Source: Pyrinomonadaceae bacterium (GTDB lineage Bacteria; Acidobacteriota; Blastocatellia; Pyrinomonadales; Pyrinomonadaceae). Taken from it: a DNA stretch of 64,000 nucleotides. How positions within the stretch are numbered: the stretch's first letter is position 1; the number at the start of each line of letters is the position of its first letter. Where the stretch lies: contig JAJQRF010000003.1 of the NCBI GenBank assembly GCA_021228405.1, forward strand, positions 25,544 through 89,543, read 5' to 3'. A program made the position numbers and the translations under genes. The notes beneath the pieces were generated by a model. The model did not search any database. It was not told the origin of the DNA and saw only the letters and a list, made by a program, of their open reading frames with translations. Below are positions 7,633 through 16,960 of this stretch, piece by piece.

Positions 7633-10317
7633 ATGAGATTAGAATTTGAGTCGAATGTATCAACGCCGTCGTTAAACGAAAACGGAACGGCTGATAGTGT
7701 GTCCGAAACTGCTTCTTCCCAAGTTAAAAACCTTCTTCACGACGGAATCAAAGCCGCGCAATCAGGCAATCGTGTCGAAGCGCGTCAATTGCTTTTGCGT
7801 GTCACCGAACTCGACGCGCAGAACGAAAGCGCGTGGTTGTGGCTGGCTTCGATCAGCGAATATCCCGAAGAACTACTGATCTTTCTCAACAATGTTCTGG
7901 ACGTTAATCCTAACAATCAGCGTGCTTTGGAATGGATGAAGGCGACGAAATCACTGCTTGCCAAAACGTTCGTTCAGCGCGGTGTCGATGCGCACCGGGA
8001 AGACCAGAAAACCTTTGCCAAACAATGCTTTTTCCAGGCTGTCGGTCACGACGACCAGAATGAAATGGCGTGGCTGTGGCTCGCTTCCGTTTCGGATGCG
8101 CCGGAAGAAAAGAAATCGTATCTCGACAAAGTTTTAGCTATCAATCCTGAAAATGAAGACGCGAAAACCGCGCTTCAAGCAGCACACGTCGGCGTTGCCC
8201 AAAATCTCGTCAAAAAAGCCAACACTTTAGCCGCGACCGGAAAAAACGACGAAGCCGCCGAGTTACTCGAAGAAATTTTCCAGAAAGCCCCGAACCTCGA
8301 AGACGCGTGGCTTTTAAAGTCGCATCTCTCACCGAGCTTTGACGAAAAATTCCAATGCTTTGAAAAAGTGATCGAACTCAATCCGCACAACGAAACCGCC
8401 CTCGCAGGTTTGGACGCATTCCGCACGATCACGCAGATCGCCGCGCCGCAAGTTTATTTTGCGGAAGAAGAAACCGCCGCCGCCGAAACCGCCGTTCAGG
8501 AAGATTTTTCACAGGAACCGACCGCGCCGAGCTTCACGGAAGAAGATTTTGCCCCCGTCGAAACTCAAGTAGAAGAAGCGGTTGAAGAAGTTGCCGAATT
8601 TTCGGCGGAAACGGTTCAGGAAACCGAAACTGTCCGGGAAGAAGTTCAGCACGCGGAAGAATTTGCATTCGACAATTCGCCGACGGACGAACTGGAGCTT
8701 CCGCAGGCTTTGGTCGCCGCGAATCCTTTTGAAAAAGTTTCGGAAGAAGAAAAAGCGATTCACGAAGAAGTTGACGCGTTTTTCGATGCTTTGGAAGAAG
8801 TCAGAAAAACCGACGAACCCGAAACTCGTGAATCTGCTGACGAAGAAGTTCAACAATTTGCCGGAGAAACTGAAGCCGTCGAACAGTTTGAAGAAATTAA
8901 TCTCGAAAATGCCGACGCACAGCCGGAATCATTTACACCCCAGCACTCATACGAAGATGCCGAAGAGGAAGCCGAAGAATTCGTTCAATTTTCGGAAGGC
9001 GTTGAAAACGACGACTTTGAAATTGCCGAAGAAGCGGTCGAATTAGAAGCATCGGAACCTCAACTCAACTCACATCATTCCGAACCGACGGAAAATCTCT
9101 ATTACGCGGAAGAATCCTTCGACCAGCCCGCAGAAGAAGTTCACCACGAAGAAAAGGTCGAAGAAACCGCACATTTCGGCGAAGAAGCCGCTCACGAAGA
9201 AGCCTCGCACCCCGAATTGCACGCCGAAGAAGTTTCATTTGAAGAACCGGCGGCGCAATCGCAAGCTGACAATTATTCCTACCAAAACTTCACGAATCCC
9301 GTTTCGGAAGAAACCGCCGAAACGGTCGAAACCGAAGCTACGGAAGAAATTCAACCCATCGAATCGCCTACCGAATTTTACGAAGAAGCTGTCCCCGATT
9401 CCGCCCCCGAACAATTTTTTGCGGAAGAGGAAACGCCTGTTCACACCGAAGAACCGCAAGCGGAGTTTGCAGAAGCTCAATTTGAAGAAGTTCACACGGA
9501 AGAACCGCAAGCTCAATTTGAAGAACAAGTTCAGCCGGAAGAAGTTCACGTTGAAGCACCGAAAGTTGAAACGGCGACTTGTCCTTATTGCAGTACGGAA
9601 AATGAAGTTCAGGCGTTTGCCTGCGGTTCGTGCCGCGCGGTCTTATCGCTCTCCGACCTCGAAGTTTTGCTTTCAAACAACGACGCGAACGAAGTTTTGC
9701 TTCATCAAGCCGTGAGCCGTATGGAACTGGAGAAAAATCTGCGTCCGTTCGATGCGGAAGAGCTTCTCTATCTCGGCATCGGCTACATCAATCTGAAAAA
9801 TCTGCGTCAGGGCTTCGCATATTTGCAGGAAGCCGCGCAGATGCGTCCCGACGATTTCCTGCTCAATTCGCAGGTCAATGCGTTGACGATTCGCGTTGCC
9901 GACATCAAGAAACAGGAAGAAATTCAGGAAGCACAGCCGAAAGGCAGAACGATTCTGGTCGTTGACGACAGCGCGACGGTTCGCAAACTGATTTCGGGCA
10001 AACTCGAAAAATGCGGTCACGAAGTCGTTTGCGCCGTTGACGGAATGGACGCGCTCGCGAAATTGAACGAGATCGTTCCCGATCTGATCTTACTGGATAT
10101 TACGATGCCGCGTATGGACGGTTATCAGGTTTGCAAGCTCATCCGCAACAATCAGGCGACCAAAGATATTCCGGTCGTGATGATCTCCGGCAAAGACGGA
10201 TTTTTCGACAAAGTTCGCGGACGAATGGCTGGCACGACCGGATACATTACGAAACCTTTCGGACCCGAAACATTGATGAAGGCTCTCGACGCTTACATCA
10301 AAAACGGAAGTAATTAA
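7633..10317 (+). CDS. TPR / Glu-rich / zinc-ribbon / receiver-domain response regulator
   Basis: This 894-residue protein is modular. Residues 25-265 carry TPR-like units with recurrent AWLWLAS and INPENE/LNPHNE phrases. Residues 275-645 are a very acidic low-complexity linker rich in E, A, V, F and Q with recurring HTEEPQA/FEE blocks. A zinc ribbon CPYC...CGSC lies at about 650-666, a further TPR-like helix pair at 680-765, and a C-terminal receiver domain at 775-890 (LVVDDS, LILLDITMPRMDGYQV, VMISGK, GYITKPF). No DNA-binding output is present. As first gene of a CheW-MCP-MCP-CheA operon it is the likely phosphorylation target of the CheA, comparable in position to PilG/PatA-type regulators of type IV pilus chemosensory systems. 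The size and composition of the linker are unusual. Confidence 0.85.
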   Translation: MRLEFESNVSTPSLNENGTADSVSETASSQVKNLLHDGIKAAQSGNRVEARQLLLRVTELDAQNESAWLWLASISEYPEELLIFLNNVLDVNPNNQRALEWMKATKSLLAKTFVQRGVDAHREDQKTFAKQCFFQAVGHDDQNEMAWLWLASVSDAPEEKKSYLDKVLAINPENEDAKTALQAAHVGVAQNLVKKANTLAATGKNDEAAELLEEIFQKAPNLEDAWLLKSHLSPSFDEKFQCFEKVIELNPHNETALAGLDAFRTITQIAAPQVYFAEEETAAAETAVQEDFSQEPTAPSFTEEDFAPVETQVEEAVEEVAEFSAETVQETETVREEVQHAEEFAFDNSPTDELELPQALVAANPFEKVSEEEKAIHEEVDAFFDALEEVRKTDEPETRESADEEVQQFAGETEAVEQFEEINLENADAQPESFTPQHSYEDAEEEAEEFVQFSEGVENDDFEIAEEAVELEASEPQLNSHHSEPTENLYYAEESFDQPAEEVHHEEKVEETAHFGEEAAHEEASHPELHAEEVSFEEPAAQSQADNYSYQNFTNPVSEETAETVETEATEEIQPIESPTEFYEEAVPDSAPEQFFAEEETPVHTEEPQAEFAEAQFEEVHTEEPQAQFEEQVQPEEVHVEAPKVETATCPYCSTENEVQAFACGSCRAVLSLSDLEVLLSNNDANEVLLHQAVSRMELEKNLRPFDAEELLYLGIGYINLKNLRQGFAYLQEAAQMRPDDFLLNSQVNALTIRVADIKKQEEIQEAQPKGRTILVVDDSATVRKLISGKLEKCGHEVVCAVDGMDALAKLNEIVPDLILLDITMPRMDGYQVCKLIRNNQATKDIPVVMISGKDGFFDKVRGRMAGTTGYITKPFGPETLMKALDAYIKNGSN

Positions 10318-10320
10318 TTT

Positions 10321-10347
10321 GTAACGCAGGCATTTCGCCTGCGTTGC
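10321..10347 (+). other. Intercistronic hairpin
   Basis: AACGCAGGC (10323-10331) and GCCTGCGTT (10337-10345) form a perfect 9-bp stem with a five-base loop, extendable by a G-T and a G-C pair. No T-run follows, so it is better explained as an mRNA-stabilising or processing hairpin between the first two genes of the operon than as a terminator. It makes the TTG at 10344 an unlikely start for the next gene. Confidence 0.55.
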
Positions 10348-10382
10348 TCTCTCGATTCAAGAAAAATCTGACGGATAATAAT

Positions 10383-10868
10383 ATGGCTTCGATGTTTGAA
10401 TTTACCGAAATGGCGGAATCGCTCTTTATCGAAGAGGACGATCTGTCCAATACCGAAAAGTTTGTCACTTTTTATCTGCAAGAGGAACTTTTCGGCGTTT
10501 CAACCAAAAATGTCGCCGAAGTTACACGGATTCTGCCGATTGCTTTTCTGCCGAATTCACCCGAATGGCTTGCGGGAATTGCCAATCTGCGCGGCGAAGT
10601 AGTTCCCGTTTTGAATCTGCCGAAGCTTCTCGAAAAGGAACCTTCGGAAACCTCCAACCGCGCTAAATTCGTCGTCCTGCAAGCAGGCGATTCCGTTTTC
10701 GCCTTTGTCGTCGATAAGTTAAGCGAAATAGTTACTTTACAATCAAAAACAATCGAACCCATCCAAGAAATAAACTCACCGAATATTTTCGGAAAGGCTG
10801 AATATAAATCGAACACGCTCTTTTTGATCGATGCCGACCGAATCACTTCTTCACTGGTTTTAAGCTAA
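10383..10868 (+). CDS. CheW-like chemotaxis coupling protein
   Basis: From the ATG at 10383 this gives 161 residues with a single CheW domain at about residues 30-155 (KFVTFYLQEELFGVSTKNVAEV, GIANLRGEVVPVLNL). CheW links receptors to the CheA kinase in cytoplasmic arrays. An upstream in-frame TTG at 10344 lies inside the intercistronic hairpin and is not favoured. It is the second gene of the operon, 65 bp after the TPR-REC gene and 30 bp before the first MCP. Confidence 0.93.
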   Translation: MASMFEFTEMAESLFIEEDDLSNTEKFVTFYLQEELFGVSTKNVAEVTRILPIAFLPNSPEWLAGIANLRGEVVPVLNLPKLLEKEPSETSNRAKFVVLQAGDSVFAFVVDKLSEIVTLQSKTIEPIQEINSPNIFGKAEYKSNTLFLIDADRITSSLVLS

Positions 10869-10898
10869 TCGCTCCCCAAAACTATCCCGGAGAAAAAT

Positions 10899-12494
10899 AT
10901 GGCTCGACGTTCTGCCGATTCGCTGCTAAATTCCCTGAAAGGTAAAATCTGGCTTGCCACGAGTGCGCTGGCTTTTTTGATCTGCACTTTCGGAATGCTG
11001 GCATACCTGCTCGTTTCATTTATCGTCAGCGAAACATTTTACGCGGTTTTCATACCGTTTTTGTTTTTGTCGTTTATCGTGATGATCTTCGGTTGGTGGC
11101 TTTCCAACGAAGTCGTCAGCCCGATCGAAAAAGTTTCCCTGCTCGCCAAAAGTCTTGAGCGGAGCGCGAGCATTTCATTGCCGAAAACATCCGGCTCGAC
11201 CGAAACGGACGAGCTTTTGCAAACTTTGCACCGCAACAGTCAACAGCTTCAGGCAATCGTTTTCTTGATGGACAAGGTTGCGAGCGGCAATATCAATGTC
11301 ACGCTTACGCCTCTGCAAAATTCCGATCGTTTGACCAATTCGTTTCAGAAACTTCTCAGCAAAGTTTCCGAATCGATCAACGCCAAAACCGAACTTGAAA
11401 GACTGCAAGCCGAGGTTCAACAGATCACGAACGAGATTTCGCGCGTCAGAAAAGGAAATCTGAACGCCGACATTCAATCCGATTTTCCGCAAACGAAGGA
11501 AATCTCGGAAACCTTCCGTTATCTCATCGGCAATCTCAACGTGCTTTTGACCGAACTGAAAAAAGACTCGACGCAAGCGAAATACGCCGCCGTTCACGTT
11601 CAGAAAACCATCGAATCGATCATCCGCGAAGACGAAGCTAAAGTTCAGGAAATGAATCAGGCATCGTTCGCGCTGAAACAGCTTCCGAATACGGTTCAAA
11701 AAATTTCCGAAGAACTTTCGGGTTCGATCTCGTCCGCCAATCAATCCATCGAAAAAGCCCGCAAAGGCACGGAAACCGCGCAGGAAAATCTCGAAGCCGT
11801 GAGCGGTCTGCGGAAACAGCTTCAAGATGCGATTCGCCGCATCCAACGCCTTAACGAGCGTTCGCACGAGATCAACAAGCTTGCTAAAACGGTCGAAGAT
11901 TTGGCGCAGAGAACCAATCTGATCGCGCTTAACGCATCGCTTCAAGCGGTCGAAAATCAGGAAGCCGGACAGGGTTTTATGGTTTTAGCCGAAGAAGTCG
12001 AGCGGCTTTCCGTGCGTGCGGAAAACACGAACCGCGAGATTTCTTCGCTCAACAAATCGATTTCCATCGAGATCAGCGAAGTCGAAAATTCCCTGCAAGC
12101 GACCTTCAAGGAAGCCGCCAATCTGTCGAAATTTGCGATCGAAACGGGCGATTCACTGAGCGAACTCGAACGCTACGTCGGACAGTTCGTCAATCTGCAA
12201 AACAAGCTCGCCGCTTACACGGGCGAACAATCCGTGGACACGGAAAAATCGTTCCAAATCTTTATCAAATCGATTTCACTGACCGAACGCGCCGTCGAAA
12301 ATCTCAAAGATTCGACCGCCGACATCGTTCATCTTTCGGGCTTGATGGAAAAACTTCAATTCGCCGTCGAAGGATTTGAACTGGCAGAACCCGTCGCCGA
12401 AGAAACTACCGCCAACGGTCCTTTGAGCGAAGCCAAACGCGAAGAAACATTCAGCAATTTTTCTGATACTTTCGAGCCGAACGTGACTGCCTAA
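10899..12494 (+). CDS. Methyl-accepting chemotaxis protein without periplasmic sensor
   Basis: This 531-residue protein starts with two closely spaced hydrophobic segments (about residues 17-40 and 45-68) joined by only a few residues, so it has no periplasmic ligand domain. HAMP-like helices follow (NEVVSPIEKVS...), then a long signalling coiled coil. The hairpin tip ([21 protein letters not shown]) is recognisable, but the usual AAxEAARAGE stretch has become SLQAVENQEAG. It probably senses membrane or cytoplasmic cues, or mixes with the second MCP in one array. The stop at 12494 is 22 bp before the next start, so the two are co-transcribed. Confidence 0.9.
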   Translation: MARRSADSLLNSLKGKIWLATSALAFLICTFGMLAYLLVSFIVSETFYAVFIPFLFLSFIVMIFGWWLSNEVVSPIEKVSLLAKSLERSASISLPKTSGSTETDELLQTLHRNSQQLQAIVFLMDKVASGNINVTLTPLQNSDRLTNSFQKLLSKVSESINAKTELERLQAEVQQITNEISRVRKGNLNADIQSDFPQTKEISETFRYLIGNLNVLLTELKKDSTQAKYAAVHVQKTIESIIREDEAKVQEMNQASFALKQLPNTVQKISEELSGSISSANQSIEKARKGTETAQENLEAVSGLRKQLQDAIRRIQRLNERSHEINKLAKTVEDLAQRTNLIALNASLQAVENQEAGQGFMVLAEEVERLSVRAENTNREISSLNKSISIEISEVENSLQATFKEAANLSKFAIETGDSLSELERYVGQFVNLQNKLAAYTGEQSVDTEKSFQIFIKSISLTERAVENLKDSTADIVHLSGLMEKLQFAVEGFELAEPVAEETTANGPLSEAKREETFSNFSDTFEPNVTA

Positions 12495-12516
12495 TTTTTG
12501 AGGAGAAATTTTTATA

Positions 12517-14031
12517 ATGCTGCAAAATCCTATCTGGAATCTGATCTCGAAACTGTTTTCCCTGCTCGCAGTTATCTTTCTCATTCTCGGCGCGTGTCTG
12601 GTCGGCGCGTCGTATTTCGGTTTCACGGAAAATAAACTTTCAGGCGTTTTGACGATCACATTTGCCGTCATTATGGCGGTTTTCGCGCTAGTCGAAACGA
12701 ATTTGACGAATCTGAAACTCAAACGCGACCTCAAAGAAGGCACCGAGATCGCGCATCAGATCGCGCAGGGCGTGCCGTTCGAGGAAGATTCTTCGAGCGA
12801 ATTGCTCGATTCGTTAAAGGATATTTCGGGATATTTACAGGAAAAAAGCGCGATCGCCCACCGCATTGCCAACGGCGATCTTTCGCAGAGCGTCACGCTT
12901 CGTTCCGATTCGGACGCGTTCGGTCAGGCTTTTCAAAATATGATCGAAAAACTGCGCCCGATCGTCCAAACCGAGGAAAACCGCGACCAACTGCAAAAAT
13001 CGATTATGAAACTCCTGACGGAAGTTTCCGAAGTCGCCGCCGGCGATTTGACCGTGCAAGCCGACGTTGCGCCCGAAGTTACGGGCGCGATCGCCGAAGC
13101 GTTCAACTCGATGACGCTCGAACTTCGTTCATTAATCAAACAGGTCAAAGACGTGACGTTTCAGGTTTCGACCTCGGCAAACGCTATTAACGACACGACC
13201 GAACAGCTCGCCGCCGGAAGCGAGGCGCAGGTTTCGCAGATTTCGCGCACGACCTCTTCGATCTCGAATATGGCTTTGCAGATTCAGGAAGTTTCCGAAA
13301 ACGCGTCGCTTTCCGCGCAGGTTGCGGCGGACAGTCTGGGCAATGCGCGTTACGGCACGAAAGCCGTGCAGGACAACATCAACGCGATGAATTCGATCCG
13401 CAAACAGGTGCAGGAAACGGCAAAACGCATCAAAAAACTCGGCGAACGTTCGCAGGAAATCTCGCAAACCGTCGGGCTTATCGACGACCTTTCCGACCGC
13501 ACGAGCTTGCTCGCGCTCAATGCTTCACTGCAAGCCGCCGCCGCCGGAGAAGCAGGTTTAGGATTCGCCGTCGTCGCCGAAGAAGTCGAACGTCTTGCCG
13601 AACGCTCGAACCGTTTGACGCAACAGATCGCGACGCTCGCGCAGACGATCCAAGCCGAAACGAAGGACGTGGTCGCTTCGATGGAAGAAACGATTCACGA
13701 AGTCGTCGTCGGTTCGACGCTTGCCGATAAAGCCGGACAAGCTTTGGTCGAGATCGAACAGGTTTCGACGCGTCTTGCCGAACTTTTGCAGTCGATCTCC
13801 GAATCAGCCAAACATCAGGCGAAGAGTTCGGAAGATATTTCAAACGCGATGGCAAATATTTCAAAAGTTACCGAACTGGTTCAGACGGGAACGAAACGCG
13901 CCGCCGATTCGGTGAAAATGCTCGTTCAGCTTTCCGACGAGCTTCGCGGTTCGGTCGCGCCGTTCAAACTGCCAGACGAACGCAACGTCCGCAAATCGAT
14001 GCCGACGAATACGAGTTTGTTTTTGAATTAA
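12517..14031 (+). CDS. Methyl-accepting chemotaxis protein (PilJ-like)
   Basis: The 504 residues contain two N-terminal membrane segments (about 8-32 and 40-60) with a short loop, one or two HAMP-like units ([26 protein letters not shown]), and a well-conserved signalling tip [21 protein letters not shown] followed by [15 protein letters not shown]. Like its neighbour it lacks an extracytoplasmic sensor domain. Clear Gln/Glu pairs for methylation exist, but no cheR or cheB lies in the window. A ribosome-binding site (GAGGAG) precedes the ATG. The tandem with the preceding MCP is unlike the single PilJ of the Pseudomonas Pil-Chp system. Confidence 0.92.
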   Translation: MLQNPIWNLISKLFSLLAVIFLILGACLVGASYFGFTENKLSGVLTITFAVIMAVFALVETNLTNLKLKRDLKEGTEIAHQIAQGVPFEEDSSSELLDSLKDISGYLQEKSAIAHRIANGDLSQSVTLRSDSDAFGQAFQNMIEKLRPIVQTEENRDQLQKSIMKLLTEVSEVAAGDLTVQADVAPEVTGAIAEAFNSMTLELRSLIKQVKDVTFQVSTSANAINDTTEQLAAGSEAQVSQISRTTSSISNMALQIQEVSENASLSAQVAADSLGNARYGTKAVQDNINAMNSIRKQVQETAKRIKKLGERSQEISQTVGLIDDLSDRTSLLALNASLQAAAAGEAGLGFAVVAEEVERLAERSNRLTQQIATLAQTIQAETKDVVASMEETIHEVVVGSTLADKAGQALVEIEQVSTRLAELLQSISESAKHQAKSSEDISNAMANISKVTELVQTGTKRAADSVKMLVQLSDELRGSVAPFKLPDERNVRKSMPTNTSLFLN

Positions 14032-14079
14032 AAGGCTCACATTTTTTCAATAAATCTTCCCGATTCGCAAAAAATCACG

Positions 14080-16926
14080 ATGGATTCCGAACTTTTACAA
14101 GCATTTATCGAAGAAGCCGAAGGTTATCTGCCGACCATTCGCGGCGGTATTCTGGTCTGTGTTCAGGACGGAAAATCGCACAGCGAACTCGAAACTTCAC
14201 TCAAACAGATCGGCACGATCAAAGGCGCGGCGGCGATGATCGGTCTGGAAGAAATCGCCGAAATCGCCGTTTCGCTCGAAAAGGAACTCGAACCGATCTT
14301 TCTCAGAAAAGAACAGGTTTCCGACGAAACTCTGCGCAGTTTGCTCGACAAGCTCGCGCTGATCGAAGCGTCTTTGATGACTTCGCGGCTGAATATGGGC
14401 GAATTTGCGCTCGATTTCAGCAATTTTATCGAAGAATCTTTCGAGCATTTACAGATCACGCCGACCGTCGTTGAAGAAAAAGAAGAAGTTTTTGAAGCCG
14501 AAGCGGTCGAAGATTCGTGGGACGAAGAAGATTTTGAGATCGACGAGGAAATGCTCGAAGTCTTTGCGATGGAAGCCGAAGACCTTTTAAAGAGCATCGC
14601 CACCAATCTCGAAATTCTCGAAAATCAGCCCGACAACCGCGAAGCCTTGATGGAAATCCGCCGCAACGCGCACACTTTCAAAGGTTCGGCGGGCATTGTC
14701 GGTTTGAAAAAACCTTCAAAACTCGCGCACCGCGTCGAAGATTTGCTCGATTTTCTCGCGGAACACAACATCAAATCCGATGAAAAGATTTTCCTGCTTC
14801 TGCAAAGCGCGAACGATTGTTTGAGCGCGTTGACGAGCGGGGAAAATACGCCGCAGATAATGAAACGCCTGGAGCGAATCTATCACGATTTCGACCAGAT
14901 GATGCTTTCATTGAACGCGCCGACGGCAACGAAGGCGATCCTGAAATCCGCACAAGCCGCAAATGCTTCGTCCGCAGGCGGTCTGATGTCGATTCCCGCC
15001 GATCCGCAACAGCCTGTTTTTGCCGAAAGAAAATCGAATCAGAGCGGACAGCCGCAAGCATCGAGGTCGGTCGTCCGCGTCGCGCTCGACCGTCTTGACG
15101 ATCTCGTGAAAATTGTCAACGGGCTTGTTATCAGTCGTTCGGTGTTCGAGCAAAGACTTGCCGAATTCGACCGTCAGATCGATGAACTTCATCACAGCAC
15201 GCGCCGTCTTCAGCGTTCGACCAACAAGCTCGAAACCGATTTTGAAGCCGATATGCTCGAAGCGAAAAGTTTCGTCACGCACGCCGCGCCAGGCGGTTTT
15301 CACGGTTCTTCACGCGGCTTGAAAATGAAAGCGTCCGCCAGCGAATTCGACACGCTCGAACTCGACCGCTACACGGATTTTCACCAAACTACCCGCGAAC
15401 TCGTCGAAACGACGAATGACGCTTTTTCGATCAATCTCGCGCTCGACGGGTTGCGCAGTAATCTCGAAACGCTTTTCGACAATCAGCGTCGAATGATCGA
15501 AGAATTGCAGAACAAACTTTTACGCATCCGCATGGTGCGCTTCGACACGCTCACGGCACGGCTGACCAGAACGATCCGCGTCACTTGCGAAGAAGAAGGC
15601 AAACAAGCCGATCTCGCCATTTCGGGCGAGAATATGGAAGTCGACACGCAGATTCTCGACACGCTCGTCGAACCGCTTCTGCATCTTTTACGCAACGCCG
15701 TCGCGCACGGCATCGAACCGCCCGACACCCGCCGTCTGCTCGGAAAACCCGAAAAAGGCAATATTCACCTGCGCGTTCACAACGAAGGAACGCATATCGT
15801 TTTGACCGTTTCCGACGACGGACGCGGCATTTCGGCTTCGGCGTTAAAGGAAAAAGCTGTCGAAAACCGCTACATCACCCGCGAAGACGCATTGGCGATG
15901 ATCGACGAAGAAGCCTTCGATCTGATCTTTCTGCCCGGTTTGACGACTGCCGAAAAACTCAGCCAGGTTTCGGGTCGCGGGGTCGGGATGAACATCGTCC
16001 GCACGAGCGTCGAACGCAGTCAGGGCACGATCAATATTTCGTCCGAACCGCAGAAAGGCACGACCTTTACAATCAGAATGCCGATGTCGCTTGCCGTCAC
16101 ACGCATTTTGCTCGTCAAAGTAAACGAACATTCCTTCGCGTTTCCGCTCAAGCTCGTCAAACAGATCACGGAAATTTCCGCCGAATCGCTCGAAAAAGCC
16201 AACCGCGACAAATTCCTCCAACTGGGAAGCGTCAAATATTCGCTTTCGCATCTGAACGATCTGCTCGATATGCCCGTTCAGACCTTCAAAAACCGCGAAA
16301 GCTACCCGCTTCTTTTGCTCGACAATACCGATTCGCCGCGTGCTTTGCTGATCGATGAGATCGTCAAACCCGAAGAAGTTTTAATCAAACCGCTCGGTTA
16401 TCCGTTGCAAAATATGGCTGAAATGCTCGGCGCGACAATTCTCGGCGACGGCAACGTGGTTCCCGTGCTCGATCTTTTCTATCTGCTCAATCAGAAAAAG
16501 CCGAAGCTCAGAAAACCGCGCAAGCTCGTCGATGAAGTTATTAAAACCAAAACGGAAACGAAGGTTTTGATCGTTGACGACAGCCCGAGCGTGCGTCATT
16601 TGAACTCGAAGATCGTCAAAAATGCCGGATTCAAACCGATCATTGCAAAAGACGGGCTTGAGGCTCTGGAGCTTTTGAACACGTCGAACGAATTGCCCGA
16701 CGTGATTCTGACCGACGTGGAAATGCCGCGTATGGACGGTTACGAATTGCTCAATACGATCAAAAAGGACGGAATTCTGCAAAAAATCCCGGTCGTGATG
16801 ATAACTTCCCGCGCCAATAACAAACACCACCAAAAAGCCCTCGATCTCGGCGCGGACGAATACATCACGAAACCTTTCGACGACGCAAAACTGGTCGAAA
16901 CGATCAAAAGACTCGCCAAAGTTTAA
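14080..16926 (+). CDS. Hybrid CheA histidine kinase with C-terminal receiver (ChpA/PilL-like)
   Basis: This 948-residue kinase has two HPt-like domains. The second is canonical, with phosphoacceptor His198 in RRNAHTFKGSAG. The first (residues 1-110) keeps the KGAAAMIG helix but has Gly45 where the histidine should be, so it should not be phosphorylated. A dimerisation and HATPase core follows (HLLRNAVAHGIEPPD, DDGRGIS, GRGVGMNIV), then a CheW-like regulatory domain and a terminal receiver (LIVDDSPSVRH, ILTDVEMPRMDGYE, EYITKPF). The layout resembles ChpA/PilL kinases of type IV pilus-linked systems. It is the last gene of the sigma-54 operon. Its own receiver may act as a phosphate sink beside the receiver of the 7633 protein. 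Confidence 0.93.
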   Translation: MDSELLQAFIEEAEGYLPTIRGGILVCVQDGKSHSELETSLKQIGTIKGAAAMIGLEEIAEIAVSLEKELEPIFLRKEQVSDETLRSLLDKLALIEASLMTSRLNMGEFALDFSNFIEESFEHLQITPTVVEEKEEVFEAEAVEDSWDEEDFEIDEEMLEVFAMEAEDLLKSIATNLEILENQPDNREALMEIRRNAHTFKGSAGIVGLKKPSKLAHRVEDLLDFLAEHNIKSDEKIFLLLQSANDCLSALTSGENTPQIMKRLERIYHDFDQMMLSLNAPTATKAILKSAQAANASSAGGLMSIPADPQQPVFAERKSNQSGQPQASRSVVRVALDRLDDLVKIVNGLVISRSVFEQRLAEFDRQIDELHHSTRRLQRSTNKLETDFEADMLEAKSFVTHAAPGGFHGSSRGLKMKASASEFDTLELDRYTDFHQTTRELVETTNDAFSINLALDGLRSNLETLFDNQRRMIEELQNKLLRIRMVRFDTLTARLTRTIRVTCEEEGKQADLAISGENMEVDTQILDTLVEPLLHLLRNAVAHGIEPPDTRRLLGKPEKGNIHLRVHNEGTHIVLTVSDDGRGISASALKEKAVENRYITREDALAMIDEEAFDLIFLPGLTTAEKLSQVSGRGVGMNIVRTSVERSQGTINISSEPQKGTTFTIRMPMSLAVTRILLVKVNEHSFAFPLKLVKQITEISAESLEKANRDKFLQLGSVKYSLSHLNDLLDMPVQTFKNRESYPLLLLDNTDSPRALLIDEIVKPEEVLIKPLGYPLQNMAEMLGATILGDGNVVPVLDLFYLLNQKKPKLRKPRKLVDEVIKTKTETKVLIVDDSPSVRHLNSKIVKNAGFKPIIAKDGLEALELLNTSNELPDVILTDVEMPRMDGYELLNTIKKDGILQKIPVVMITSRANNKHHQKALDLGADEYITKPFDDAKLVETIKRLAKV

Positions 16927-16960
16927 CTAATTTATAATTCCTGTCGCTTTCAGGCGTTAT

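Noticed and set aside
8500..9700. Long alternative-frame ORFs over the Glu-rich linker
   Set aside because: They come from GAA-rich codon bias of the real frame and lack start signals.
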